Assembly: GCA_013398295.1 (NCBI GenBank)
Contig: VZSF01006999.1
Span: 11,796-75,795, forward strand
Reading direction: 5' to 3'
From: Chionis minor
Lineage: Eukaryota > Chordata > Aves > Charadriiformes > Chionididae
DNA: 64,000 bases
Shown here: positions 1-14,600 of the stretch, piece after piece
Layout: every line of letters starts with the position of its first letter
Numbering within the stretch: the stretch's first letter is position 1
Translations under genes and position numbers: made by a program
The notes under the pieces: model-generated
What the model was told of the DNA's origin: nothing
The model's database searches: none
What the model saw: only the letters and a program-made list of their open reading frames with translations

Positions 1-2406
1 AAAAAAGAAAAACATGAAAGAAAATACTGAAACTGTTGGTATTACAGAAGACAGTGTTCTATAATATGAATTAGTGGTCTTGCTCATGTTCTTAATGCTC
101 CTAGCAGATTTTGCAGGATATTTTTACTGCTGATATTATGAATCACAATGGTGGAAAATCTGCAAGTGGTGCAAGATCTTCTAACATAACTTGCATATTC
201 CTGAATTCCTACCCATGATCATACCGTATTTTTACATCTAAAAAGTCGATTTCTCAAAACACATATGATTTCACCAAACTGAGGGTAACATACTGTGTGC
301 ATAAGGCAAGAGGAATCTCACTTCAGATTTTCCCAACTCCTGATACCTATTACTTTGTTTTTATTTCTCCAGTAATACTCCAGTAGCACAGTAGAAAATC
401 ACCATGCTCATGCAAATTGTTTCTAGTAAGAACTGCTCAAATTGTGTGATATCGTGACTGTGTAGCCTGAAAATATTTTGTTGTATCTAAATTTTAACAA
501 AGATTTCCTAGGACAGAATGTATAGGACTACAAAAAAGATTATTTTTTTTCAATACTGTATGATAAATAAATAAATAGTATAAATAAACCAGCAGATTTT
601 TATTGGTAATGAAAAAGGGGTTTGCTATATCATATATTTATAATGTAAGAAGTTACCTAATACTCATATTGACATTTAATTGATTTAGAAACATGATAAA
701 ACTGTGTAGATGACTACTGTATTGCCATAACACTGATAGAGCGGTAAGTGAATTCAAATTACCACAGTTTATTTTCTGGGTATGTTGGTTCTATCTCAGA
801 CCCAAACAACAAAACAAAACACAAAAATGGTTTGGCATCCATTCAAAATGCAGGGAACTGTATAGAGATATCCTTTACGACTTTAGAACTTGTTATTTTC
901 TTATTGTTTAGGAGTAATTAAAACAGATTATATAGTTGGACAGCAACTTCATTTCACTTGTGTTCATTCTTGCACTCATTTTAAATTAGGTTCAAGCTCA
1001 GTTGGATTTAAATTTATTTCAGGTAGATCCGATTTGTGGCACTGTGATCTCAAAGTTTAGTGATCATTACCTAGTTCAATAGATTGTGCAGATTTTGCTT
1101 CGTGTTGATTTCTTAAAGAAATCCATTCTACTTGCTGTATTTCTTCTACTGTATTGCATGGAAACACAGTTTGCCCTCATTTTGATGAACATTAAAAAAA
1201 ATTAGTGAATAATTCTATCAATAACTGACTGGACAGCTCATCCATCAGAATCGATAACTAAGGAGAAGCAGCAAATTTGAGTGATAACTTGAAGCTTTCC
1301 AGTGAAAAAAAGGAACTAAATCAATTCCCTGTATCATTTAATCTTTTCTCAACTGTAATGACTAATGTGGGGAGTTTTAACTAAAAGCCCAGGTCTTCAG
1401 AATCTTGACTGTGAGATTAGGTATAACAATGGCTCATCAATAATATTGACACAATGATAATTCATTAAAACATCCCCCAGGGGTGGAACTGAAATTTTAA
1501 TTATTTTGAAAATGAATAGCACAAGATAATCTAAGTATCTTTAATATCGATGTAGAAGTAAGAAAGAAAAACAAAACCCAAAACAAACAGTTAAAAAATA
1601 GACCCAGGCCTTCTATGCCCTTCTTTAAATGTTCCCTTTCTATCCTCTGAAAAATGAATCTAAAATTTGTGTAAATAATGTAGAAACAGTCATATTTCCA
1701 GAAAGAGTCCAGTATTTCTCAATGCTCATGCTCACTGGATCCTGTATGTAGCTGTAAATACCTTTATTTTCACCGCCCCATAATTTAATGGGCCAATCCC
1801 ATGCTGTACTCAGTTTTTAAAGAACTTTATCCCTGCATCCACGTCTACTGCCTTTGTGTTTCTGTTGCTCGAAATATATAGTCCCATAACTACTTCACAG
1901 TTAGCTCCTTGGTTACAAATGCTGTGATATGTGTTCAACTTTTGCCTTCTTTATGTGTTGAAATATCTAGAATTGTATTTTCATTAATGCCTTATTGACA
2001 GCCTCTTCCATATAGTCCTTTATCTGAGTATTTCATTCCTGATGTTGTCTCATAAGTTGATGTTAAGAAGTGACATGAAACACCTCATTCAAAGGGCCAA
2101 CAATTTCTTGACGGTCCATGACATTGCTGCGGGATTCAGATAACACCTTATGCAGCTGGATGGTCTTTTTATGCCTAGAAAGATATCTTAATCTCTCACA
2201 TTTCTGTCAGGTCACACAGAATCATTTATTCCACTTGAGTCTTTCCTGTGAGCTCCATGAGTGTTAACCCAAATCAGCAGCCTTCCCAGTTGTACAGAAC
2301 AGCTCACATCAGTGGCTTGTTGCCACTTGCCTTAACCCCTGTTAAGTAGTAGTAACTTCAAAGTAGAAGCCTTTGAAGAACTTTGGATAATGTTATTTAA
2401 ATGCAA
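1..2406. other. anonymous AT-rich non-coding DNA
   Basis: No frame longer than 60 codons, no recognisable exon, RNA gene or transposon end was seen here. Composition is AT-rich with short A and T runs. Old decayed repeats could be present below what can be recognised by eye. Confidence 0.6.
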
Positions 2407-2470
2407 TACTACTACTACTACTACTATTACTACTACTACTAATAACAACAACAACATCATCATCATCAAC
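2407..2470. repeat. compound trinucleotide microsatellite (ACT)n-(AAC)n-(ATC)n
   Basis: About 64 bp made of three consecutive triplet arrays: ACT/CTA repeats with one ATT interruption, then AAC repeats, then ATC repeats. The blocks differ by single-base changes in the triplet, so they may have arisen from one another. It lies in non-coding DNA and is likely to vary in length between individuals. Confidence 0.9.
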
Positions 2471-5400
2471 TATTTGAAATGTGAACTATGTTGCTTAGGA
2501 AATTGCCACTAGTTTGCTTTGATAGCTACATGAACACGGCTATCCATCACCTATTAGTCTTTTCTCTTTGCACCATTCACACAATCTCAGCAATCATAAA
2601 GGGAGCTGACAGGGAAGTATTTAGTATTTATTTTGGTGTCTAAAATAAAAAAAGAGTTTACCACAGAACTGAATAAATTCTGTAGAAATGAAGCATAACT
2701 TGATAAATATGTGAGAATTTGTTAGTATCAAATGCTACAATTTTACCTTAAAGAAGAATAGTCTTATGAATGCTTTATGTTTTCAAGAATACCAAAGGGA
2801 AAGATATATTGTGCTTTTTCTGAGATATTGTTAGTATGAAAAAGACATTCATCCAACTTGATTGTTGATTGAATAATTACAATCTATTAGGGACAACACT
2901 GTCTAATAATATAAACTAACAATTATAATCTAGGAATAGAAGAAAGGCTAGCTTGTACGTATATAGTAATTTGCTATAGACAAAATTGCACAATATTTAA
3001 GTATCACTATATCAACAGTTTTTCAAAGCTAATTTCTGCAACAACAGGAGTACCAAACCCCTGAAACTTAACAGCAAATCCTGTGTAATATATTTCTATG
3101 CTATAACAGTTGTAAAACCGGAGTCAGTCTACAGCTGATATTAATGATGGTGAGTTTAACTCCTCTTGGAAGAAAAACCTGTTTTTCCATTCAAATTTTT
3201 CACATTCCATATCAGCAGCTAAGGATCTATTTGTATGTTGCAAAATGTTCTAGTCCCACGTATACACGCTTAATACCGCCATCATATTACTTAAAGATGA
3301 ATTAAGTCCAGATTGTTTGATAAAAGGAATATTTTAAGAGGGAATAAAAACCAAAGAAACCAGAAAAAACCCATAACAGTGACATGCGCATAAACAGTTA
3401 TGAATGTATATAGAAGTTAAAACAAAATTAATGAAAATTGCCGAACTCACAACCTCAGTCACTCAAATACTCTATTTCTTAATATACTGACAAAATTTAT
3501 TTCTAAAATTACACTCTAAACTTCCCCAGTTGTTCATGATGTAGAGGAAATATTTTCAATTGTGAAAAAGCCACATTTGATTTCCTCTTATGTAAAAAGC
3601 ACTTACACTTGGAGGTCAGCAAGCAGTTTAACCGTTGCTCTTCCAGCAGAGATGATAACACCACTTCACTTACAAAGACAAGCTCATATTAGGACTTAAT
3701 GGTTTTTATCACTGCAGAACACGCAGTCACGCATGAGGCTCATTCTTTGAAGAAAGGATGTTTTTTCCAGTAACTTCGGTAGGCCTAGGATCATTTTCCA
3801 AAATTCAAAATCATAAACCAGAAAAGAACAATACTTTTTTATATTCGTTCTGTTAGGCAACATAGATCACGAACAGTTTTAAATCTTGTAAGCTATAACA
3901 GCAGCAACTTCTAAACAGAGTCTTGTCTCCTTTCTGTATCAGTCAATTGGCTTATGTTTGCTATTCTCAACTTTATACTGGAATCAATAGGAAGACATTT
4001 GTTGAATATATAAAGTTAGCATTCTCACACCTTCAAAGAATGCTATAAAAAAAGAATTCCCATGCGTTTTGTTATTCAATTTAAAATGTTAAATTTAAAA
4101 TGTCCTGAATATATCTCGAATCCCAGTAAGACCTGTTTTACCTTGCCATACTTCTATAGACTCCCTCTGTCAGCAACAGAGAAAACAGGCACTTTCAAAA
4201 GGAACCTGTCCCTTTCTATTTATCCTGCCTATTGAGGTGTCAAAAACAAATGGAACAAATTACTCTCTGGAGCACTTCTTTCTATACATTGGCTGTAGAG
4301 AGAATCTAGACAAATTAGCCTAGGCTACTTTTAGGTGACTAATTTAAGATTTAAATTTATACCACCCCTACATATTTTATTATTATTTTTCCATTCTCTG
4401 CACTCTTGAAGAAACTATTTTCCATCCTCTGTTACCTTTTGGTAACACAGCTTTTATTCTTCCATCTCTTCTACCTACAGCAACCTTTTAGTGAATCTCC
4501 ACCTGAGTGACCTTTCAATTAATTTTAAATCTCTCCTGAAAAAAGAACATTCTTCTTTTCCTCTTAATTTTTCTCTGCTTTTCTTTATAGAGTGGACTCA
4601 GGAGTTGAAAGATAAGTATGGCAATGTATTTGTTTGCTTTTGAGACATTGTACCAATTAGTGCCTTTATTCCTTTCCATGCTTGTGCTGTAAGAAACTAC
4701 TCAGGAGAAAAGACTTACCTGCTCCAGGCTGACTATCCAAAACTAAATCCTTTTCATTGATTGAAATCTTTGTCATTTTTATTTTCTAAATAACTTTTAA
4801 ATAACAGGATAGGAGTCCTGAAAAGTCAACCAAGGCCCAAACTAAAGGTCATTTGAATAAATAGATTTCAGTGACACTTACATACAAGATTAAAAGAAAT
4901 AGTACACTTTAGTGATAGGAAGAACAAGAATTACATTACAGTTATCAGGGGTGATCTAAAGCCGTAAGGACTATGACAACCCTATAATGCAAAAATTGTA
5001 TTTGTCATATATCCTCACCTGCAGTCAAGTAGCTATGCTGAGTAAACTACATTGGGGTTTGGCTTTTTTCTTTTTCCTTTTGTGCTGTGTAAATCAAGTA
5101 GAAATGATAGCTTTTACTCTCCGCAAGTTTATGTCTAAGAGCTTCTGAGAAATCTTAATTAACTGCTTCTGTCTGCTTCCTACCCAAAGATGTTATAGGA
5201 ACACTATGTAAAACATGAATAACTGAATTTTCTCTCCTATAGTCAAAATAAATAATTTCCTACTGCCTATATTAAATAACACCTTTCAGTACATCTCTTT
5301 CAAATGATTTGTGTACCGTCCTACCACAATGGAGATTTCCATAAAAATTAAAACAGGCTTACAATGTTTGCTCAGAAAAAAGCCTCTCTTATCCAGTGAT

Positions 5401-8400
5401 GATACTGGTAGGAAATGTTCAAAGATACCGAGTGTGTTCTGCTGACTCACAACATACAATTGCAAGTGGATCGTTACCCAGATTTACAGGAGGCAGGATA
5501 TGACACAGAAAGGAAAGTGAGACTGAGATACTTAGGATTTCTCTGCCCTTTACCCCTCTTAAGGCTATGTCTTGTCTCAGCTAATTGTTCTTCCACCTCA
5601 CCTAAAATGATCAGTGGAGAAAGGCGAATACCCCTGTATTTCTACTGTTGCTGCATCCATTAAAAACATCTTACGATGGGCTGCAATGAAGCTCTTTTTC
5701 TGTTTGCAAGGGAGAATCTAAAGAGGCATATTAATCTCAGCCTTAAGATCAGAGAAATCATGTGAGTAGTTAATAAAGACATTTATTACTGCTATGGTTT
5801 TACTATCTTTAGCATGTAACTTGCGATTTTTCTTTAACCTAAGCAAGTATCATGGCTTGCTTGACTGAAAGTTTAGTTAGGTAGTAATGTCAATTGAGCT
5901 GTGCATAGATTTGTAAATTGAATGTACAGTGGAATGATACTTTTTAACATTTCCTCCCTTGATATCCCTCTCAATATAGAGAGAAATCACTGCTGTTTAT
6001 AGCCTACTTTCTTCCCAAGCTTTATGCTTCATTCCATCAACATCCCTAAACAGATGATGGGTCTTATGTTTCTGATGATTTTCAAATAAACATCCACTGA
6101 AAAAATATCAACTGGAAAAGTGAGTTTCAAATTTAAAAACACATTATGATAGTCTCTTCAGATATATTTCAAGTCAGTTAAAGCAGCTGATTCTTGTGTA
6201 GTTTTCATTAAATCAAAATTATCAGTCTTAGATGTAGAAAAAATGGTGAGACCAGAACACCTGAGGAAGAAATGAAGACAAAAGGGAATGAAAAAGAGAA
6301 ACAGATGAAGGTTTGGGAGGACTTACAAAGGAAGACAAAAACCAAACAAAAACAACTAACAAAAGAAGCACTAAAGCAATATCATCAAGATTTTGTTTGG
6401 AACTAGAGGATATCAGTCACCCCATTTAAGCCTGGTTTGCTCACTCAGTTAGAGTAATTGAGGACAGAGGCAGGTTTTCAGGCAGTTTTTCTCACTGGAA
6501 ACATGGTAAGTCAGTTTCTCTTGAATGACCATATTAACGTAAAGGGCTGGTGACCAGCCAGTTTAGCATCAATTTCAGAAAATTCAAGCTCTGTATTCAA
6601 ACCCACTTCTTTCACTCCTGTGAGTAAATGCATACTGGGAGTGGTTATATTTATAAATTTAACAGAATTTGGCCTTTAACATGGCACGGTGATAAAAAAA
6701 CCCAGTTAGTGCAAAGACAATGCAGAATTTGTTGAATCACGTTTTTCGATTTACTTTTCTTCAGATTGGGAAGATATTAAAAATTATACCTATTAGAAAT
6801 GTTAACTTTCTAACCCTGCATTGTACAGCACTGCTGTGAAGAAATAGATATGCTGCCAAGAGCTTCAGGCTAAATTATTTTGGATCCTAACTCGTCAGGA
6901 AGCTTCTGTTCTGAAATGCTCTGCAGAGCTGGCAGGACAACTCACACAACCAAATACAATAAATCAATAAACTCTTAGAGCTGGTTTTAAATGAAAACTA
7001 TTAACATTTCAGAAAAAGATAGGGACATGAGGAATTAAAAAAATATAGTGGAAAAAAATTAGACAAACAAAGCAATGCAATAAAAAATCCTGAAAGAAAA
7101 TCAAAACAACTCAGCTTAATTCTGGCAAAATATCAAAATTACAAGAATAAAATTTAAAAAGTCCTGACAACTGTGAAGCGTGTGACTGCATAAAATATGA
7201 GGAAATATGGGACACTGACAAAGGTTTATTTTAAAACCTATGAATTTTACCAACATTGTATGAGCACATTTTATGAATATTTCTACAAATGCTTATATTT
7301 GCTTTATAAATTAAAAGAAAAGCTAGCCGAGTTGTCATGGTTACTGCCCCACAGATATAGCATACCAACAGCAGTGTTAGCTTTTTCTTTTTGCTTTTTT
7401 TATCATTACAACAGTTAAGACATAGGGGAAATGCTATTTTTAATATACTGTTTTCTGTCTGACAATATGCCCTGTGCTCTCGCTGTCCTAGGAAATCAAA
7501 GAGAGGGAGTTAACACTTTGATACCCTCTGTTCATGGAGTCAGATATGTAACTGATTCTTGGTGTACATTCTGAATACACGTGGGAGAAAAAAGATCCTC
7601 CTATTCACCTGATAATAAAAATATTTACTTTAATAACGTAAGAGTAATCTCTCTACAGCCTTTCCAAGATAAAAATTTTAAAGATATTTGCATTTCTGGA
7701 AGTCTCTCATACGAAGTTTTCCCTTCTCCTATGCAAAAGATAAGGTGCTCCTCAGAAACATGTTTCTAAATTCAGTTCTATTCTGTTATCTGGAGAGGGG
7801 AGAAGGATTCTCAGGCAACACTTTTTTCTTTGTCTCACTGACTGCATCTGTAAACAGATGAGAGGAATTTAGAATGCAAGATGGGAAAGTCTTAATGGGC
7901 TATCTTATCATCAAGTAAAGGGGGGCTTCTCAGTAGGATAAACACTCAGACAGTGGAATTTAAAACACATTTTAAATAGAAAAAAAAAGTCTTTGCATTC
8001 CAGTTTCCCACTTGTTTTATAGTCATAAAAGCTATTCAGATTTTTAAAACCTACTTTTTCTTTTAAGACACAGTTGATCCCAGACAAGGTGCCACAGTCA
8101 TTGGTGTGGTGTCCTAGCATACCCCTGGTGCATTTCTAGCCTCGTAGCCCAGTTGAGTCCTTGCCTTCTAAACACTGCTTGGCTTAAACTTGTTCTAACA
8201 AAATGACTACTACATCAGCTTTCATACTATCTGTATAAACAGAGAATTAAATCTGCCAACACCACACTATCACTAGCAGTGCAAGTAATCGTTTAAGTTT
8301 TTTTATTGTCCTAGTGGTTGTCATTGCTGAGATGAACCAAAATAATTTATTGGGTTTCTACACTTTTCTTTGTGGTCATGAGGATTCAAAAATATATTTT

Positions 8401-11180
8401 ACCGCACACCAGAAAACCTTCAGTGTCACCAGCCAGTGAAGGACAATTTTTCGCCTCTGGCTCAGACAACAGGTACTCAGTCTGCTATCCTTTAGAACAC
8501 AACAAAATTTTTTTTAGGTGAGTCAGTTAAGTGGTTATGAGTCTTTAGTTCATGCATTTAACAGACTCTTCTTAGCCACTTGCTTTAAAATCAGACTTAA
8601 CATGAGTGAGGATTAAATGCAAGCCTGCACTTATAAAATCCAGAACACTCAATCCATCTGTAAATGTTTATAGAACACATGGATGAGAAAAATGTGCTTA
8701 GATAACACTGGAGACTGTAGACTGAAGTTACCTGAGAATGGCTTCTTTCACCTCTCTTCCTAGTTTCCTTTGTGATGAGGTAGTAGTCAAGGATTGAGGA
8801 TTCACACACTCCTACTACTCCTCTGAGAAATCTATTTTCTCTTATGGTCAGTCTTCCCTTCAGCGCCTGCCGAGAGTCCTGCTTGGCTGCTTTCACTCCA
8901 GAGCAATCATATTCTCTTCTTAATGGGAATGAGAGCAGGTCACTTCCACAGGTGTTACTCTCTAGTGAGAGTTCTCCCTTGCAATTGTTGTTAGGCTTTC
9001 CTTTCCTCTTTAAGTGAAATACTTGGTATTCTTCATTGAGAAATGCTGAACTTCACAGTATGCATCAATCTGTACAGTAAAAACATACTTAATATAAACT
9101 CACAGACATGTTAATTATAGGCAGATTATTAGTAATACTTGGTTAGTACCAGATTTTGTGGCAATCAGGCACTCTGAAATGACTCATGCCCAGTCAAGTC
9201 CTCTCTGCTTACGATGACAGCAAGCAATTGTATTTCTCTGGACAGCAGTGTTTTTCTGCAACTTGCAGACTGCATCAGAAGCAGTCTCTACACTCCCACT
9301 ACTTCAAGCTTGTCTGACAGAAGACCCCAGGAATTAGATGCCAGCTGGCTGGATGCCATATTTAAGTTAAGCATATTTTAATTAAACTATAGGAAGAAGA
9401 CATATTCCAGAGCCAGCTGGCTGCTGCAACTACAAAAACTCTGAGTTTTAAGCAAGTATTGTTAGGATCAGCAAATAAGTATTTACAACCTCCCATTAGT
9501 AGTCCCATTGACTCATGGCGGAAAACACCATTCTTGGCAGAGTCTGCCAAATCAGATTATAAAACAGATTGTGCAGCTTGGATTCATGATATATTGATGG
9601 TGTATCTAATTCAAGCTGTTATTTGTAATTAAAGCTTAATTGTCAGAAATCATAAACATTTGAAACAATTCCTTTTACCCTATGAAAAATTTTCTTTAGA
9701 AGAAATGTCTGAAATTCAGGCTTCCTTATTCTGTCTCTTCCTTTCCCTACCACCCATGAGTTTAAATTGAGATATAGTTAGAAAATATTTAATAGCCTAA
9801 ATTTCAATTTAATTTCACAATGTGAATTATTCTCTTCAAAAATTAAATGTTAAACTACGTTTTCCTCCAGGCAAGTCTAATTCTACTGTTTCATTTATTT
9901 TTGTATCTCAGGGAAAAAACAAAACTAAAAGAAAAAAACACACAAAACTATTCTTTGATTTTCCATCTTCCAACCATTTTAAGAACCCTGTAATGCAATA
10001 AAAAAAATTAGTTAGGATTTTATGTAAGAAACAATTTCTCTTGTGTTGATCTTGAAATGCAGAATCCCATATTACAAATAAAGAAGTCCACTCATATAAA
10101 TTCTATTGAAATTAGTTACCTCTATGAAACAGCAAAATTTTCTTTTTTATCATACAAGCAGTAAAAATTTCTGCCTAAAGCATTTTAGGAGTGCAAATCA
10201 ATTTATAAATCTACAGTACTCTAATTTATGGTGAAATAAATCATTATACAGATACAGTTCCTTTAAAATGAGAATAGTCTCACTCCAAGATCCAATAGAG
10301 CAGATGACGATAAATGTAATGCCCTTATTCCAAGAAATGGAACATTTCACACAATTAGCAGCTGTAGTCAACATTATTAGCTGTGACTCGTAAGCGCTGC
10401 TGCCTGAAAGACTATAGTAAAGGGTAATAGAGCTGGAATTTTTCTCCTTTCAGTAATTTTAATATTTTGAAATGTTCTGTGGAAATGGAATTAAAAAGTA
10501 AAAATAAAATCTAAAAATGCTTAAGACATAAGACATAAAAATATAATGGAAAAATCTAATGTTATTATTTGGACAAATTCTAACACATTAAATGTAAAGT
10601 AAACATTACAATATATTACATGTTGAACAGTGTAAATGAGTTTTTGCACCCTTCTGCTGTTTCACTGGTACTGGGAAAGAATTTTGGATATGACCAGTTG
10701 TCTTTTCAGACAGAAAAAATAATTCCTCTGAATGTGGCATATATGAGACACTCTACTTTGAAACTTTTAATGCATTCTTCATTAATAGTCTTACATAATG
10801 TAACAAAATGAGACTAACAAAACCATCATTCAGTGCTTCTAGTGTATCAAACTACGTTCCTTTTTTTCCAAAGCACGCTATTGAGAAATAAACTACAAAC
10901 TGATTAGTTGCTACATCATAGAAAGATATATATTTATTATTTTATTTGCCCATATACACCTCAGTGGAGTCCCAGGTCCTCCAGTTACTTAACCCACTGT
11001 TACTTTCTTCACTGAGACAGCCTTACCTTTCCCTGCAGTCACTGAAGAGAGACATTGCCATGACTGATTCGGGTGAAGTGTGTTGCCCGTGGATAATGAA
11101 TATATGGGGCTCTGCCATGAGCAGGTTCCTACTTGAGATGCCTCAGTTAGTAAATAAATTTAGGTAGTATATGTAAAATA
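2471..11180. other. anonymous AT-rich non-coding DNA, no gene seen
   Basis: The only open frames are short (60-99 codons), occur on both strands, and show no domain, signal peptide or repeated motif I recognise. The longest, 99 codons on the minus strand at 8597-8896, has no recognisable similarity and is treated as chance. No CR1 tail or LTR end was found. A purine-rich stretch near 6240-6380 is simple low-complexity sequence. Confidence 0.6.
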
Positions 11181-11670
11181 CGTGGACCTGTGCGGTGGGG
11201 GTTTTCTGCAATTTACCATAAAGCTCTAGCATCAGTGTTCCACAGGTGTCTGTCTGAAATTAGAAATGTCCTAAAAAGGTTGGCAAATATTTTCCTCCAG
11301 ACAAACAATTTGATTGCTGTTGGAAGTTTGTGTCCACAGATATTAAACCCACAAATGCATGCTTCTCCCCCGTCTCGTTTAGCATATGGAAAAAACTGAA
11401 AGGGAATATGAAGGTGCTGGTTCTCATCCTTTGAGGCAAATAGCTGCAGTGATTTAAAACCTTGCTGTCTCCTCGCTGGCTGCTCTGCCCTTCTGCGCAA
11501 AGCCCCGCTGCCTCAATTCAAGATGTCAGGAGCAAACACCTGCTGGAGCCACAGTGGCTGCATTTCGCCGACCAGGGGTCTTCAGGAAACGTACCCCTTC
11601 AGGTGGCTACAACAATGGGTGAACTCAGAAAGTCTGGGAGGCAGACAACTAGTTTTGTCACCTCTTAATC
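11181..11670. other. slightly GC/CpG-richer segment of unknown nature
   Basis: Compared with its flanks, this segment has more CpG dinucleotides, mainly between about 11365 and 11600. Overlapping short frames occur on both strands (11190-11399 and 11462-11668 forward, 11213-11500 reverse). None resembles a protein I know and no splice-site pair stands out. It could be an old exon, an unlisted repeat or chance. Confidence 0.25.
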
Positions 11671-14600
11671 TATTGCACGCAAGTTTTACAGATCTTGTCT
11701 GTCAATGGAGCTTGGTTTGATGTTGGTGTTTGAATAGCATGCATGTCTTGCCTCAGTCCAAGTATCTAAACAGCAGTCTGTGGAGCAAGAGGTCTGAATT
11801 ATCCCTCAAATCAAGAAAGCCACTACATTGAGCTCTGTAAACACTCATTTTCTTTTCACTCCACTTTTTAACAAGAAATGAAGTGTTGATTTATTACCCA
11901 CAGTGATTATTGTATTGTTCCTGCTGATGAAACAGGACTGACAAATTATTCTGAATCAAGCTCAGAAAAGCACAGTATAGGTTTGCTTAACATGACACTG
12001 GAGGAACAAGAGGTCTCCTTCCCTCTGGTAAGATTATATTAAGGCAATGCTATTAAAGTAGAACCTATACAATTTTGTTTTATTGCAGGAAATACATTCC
12101 CCATTATTTTTGTACTACAGCTTGTGTTTGACGTAAGAGGAAACGTGTATCACTAACTTGAAATAGCATATAATAAATTAAAATTTCTGTATTGTGCATA
12201 TGGTGCACTGCAGTGAATTATTTAGATGTTCCTGTAAGAACTCCTTAATGTTTTGCAGTACTCAGCATGGGAAGGTGCTTCACAACTTGGTCTCTAATAA
12301 AATAGTTATGCTCTCACACAAAGACTGACCAAAGGTTTCTAGAAAGCTGCCATAATCACGAACATAGATCTGAGGAGCTAAGCTCCCAGCTTATTGTTCA
12401 ATGAATGATTTAGGTAGAAGCAACATACATTTTAAACTTGGGATGCAGTCAGAACTCAGAATACCCAAAAAAACCTGTCATTAGCTTCAAGTTTTCTTTA
12501 GCACACTGTTTTTAGTAAATCCTGTTTCTCTGCTTTCAATGGACAGCTGTTTCTCTCTGTGTTACTGTAGGCTTTGACTCCTGATATATTCAAACTCATT
12601 AGTAACCTTGACCCGTGCTTGGACTTGCTGGCATCATTGGAAATAAAAATAGACTTAAATTTAAGCATTATTTGAAGTAGCTAGGTGATCTGTAGTCCTA
12701 TTTTGCCAGATCCCCAAGACAAAGACTATTTTTGATAATGCGTAACATAAATACATTGTTGACATTTTTGGCAAGTAAAAGAGAGTTTTAAAAAACAAAT
12801 AAATAAATGCTATCTATAGTCACATTCTGCTCGGTACTATCTACTCCATCACTCCACTTTTCAGCAATGACGGAGCCTTCCAGGCGAAGATGAGCTAGTA
12901 TGGCAATCCTTACCCAGCAAGAATAAAATCCAAAATTCAGGAATCCTAACCTGAAATATGACTGACTGTCCTGTTCTTAATAGGCAAAATCTGACAGCCA
13001 TGACTCCACTGCCATTGGAATTTGCTGCCGTGTGACATTCTGATGATGCATTGCCTGACTTATATGGTTGCAAAGGCCTGAGAAAATGTTTTTCAAAAGG
13101 GTTCAGGTTCATGATTCAGGTTCACTAAAAAAATCATACTGATCTGCCTATATGTCTATAAATACACAGGCTGAGCACTCAGTAAATCATACCATGGGGT
13201 AAAAAGGAAAGCTATATTGCCATATCTTCCTCATGGCTGCCATCCTGTGGTTTTAAGTGAAAGTAATTGTAGGTGCTCAAACAGTTTTCTGTGGCTCCAA
13301 TTGCACTCTTTCATATAGGGGCAGCCTACAGGGAAGCGTGGCTTAAAGTACACCAGCTGAGGGTGATCCTCACTGGTGAATAATCCCTGTGCTGACTGTC
13401 CTACCCAAACACTCTCTCTGATTCAGCAGAAAAAGCTTATTTCACCACATCTGAAGGGGAGAAGGTAGGGGGAACAAAATAAAAAAAAAACCTAATCAAA
13501 AAAAACCCCACTCTCTTGCTCTCTTAAACATCCTAATGGGTCTTCCGGTACAGAGAAGAAGATAAAGGAGAGGGAAGCTGGAAGTGGAATCTGTTTCTTT
13601 TAATTATTTACTGTGCTTTATGTTTCATCATCTATGAATTCACTGTCCAGATAAGCAGTACGGTTTCAGAGTATTGGTTTCCAGCACAAGAGAATACACT
13701 GATTTTCAGTCTTAGCATCTGCTCAGGACATCATTACTCTGATCATTCCGAGGGAGTCTGAGACTGAGACACCAGCTTCATTTGAAAAGGACACCAGCTA
13801 CATACCAGAAGAAGAGAGGCTACAGGAATATTTTGGAGGAAAACTTATGTATCACATACTGAGACTCTTCAGCATATATAAATTATCCTCAATGAAAACT
13901 ATAGGTAAAAACTTTCAGTGTGATCAGCATAGCTGTGCTGATTTCCAAACTACATGAATCAGCTTAAAGTGTAAAGCTTCCTCAGTAAGAATTAACCATA
14001 AATATACCTATATAATTTACCATTGCTGCTTTGCTAAGTGTTCCCAGGAACTTGCTGAAGCCATGAAACTAAACAGAAAACCAGTACTTTCTTTGTATCT
14101 CATGATTTACAAAGGCTATTTTAAAAGTGGATCTTTCAATTTGATGTACAAATAGTAAATGCACTCTGGGGATAGTTTCCAATGGATTAGTCAAGCTTAT
14201 CCATCTACTTGGAACACTGAAAGGTAAATCACTTGACAAACATTTCCTTTCAAATACTATTAGGAAAACATTTTAAAAAGGCTTTGCATCTTTTTACAGG
14301 CAAAGAACAAATTTTTAAACATGCTGTCAACCCTTAAAACAACTATCTTAAAAACCATAAAGTATCTCAGAAAAAAGAACCCAAAATATTTAAAATCAAG
14401 TTTAAAAAAATTGCAATTCTGACTTCAAGAATCAAGATGTCATGAAATTAATAACTGTCAGATATGGAGTTGTAGTAAGTACTCTCTTAAAAAAATTGTA
14501 GTAGTGGGTCACTGCCACTAAACTTCTCTACTGTACAGTGGCAGAGTCATGGTAAACTGCATGAAAAAACATTAAGAGATCTTCAGAAATCATTTAATGG

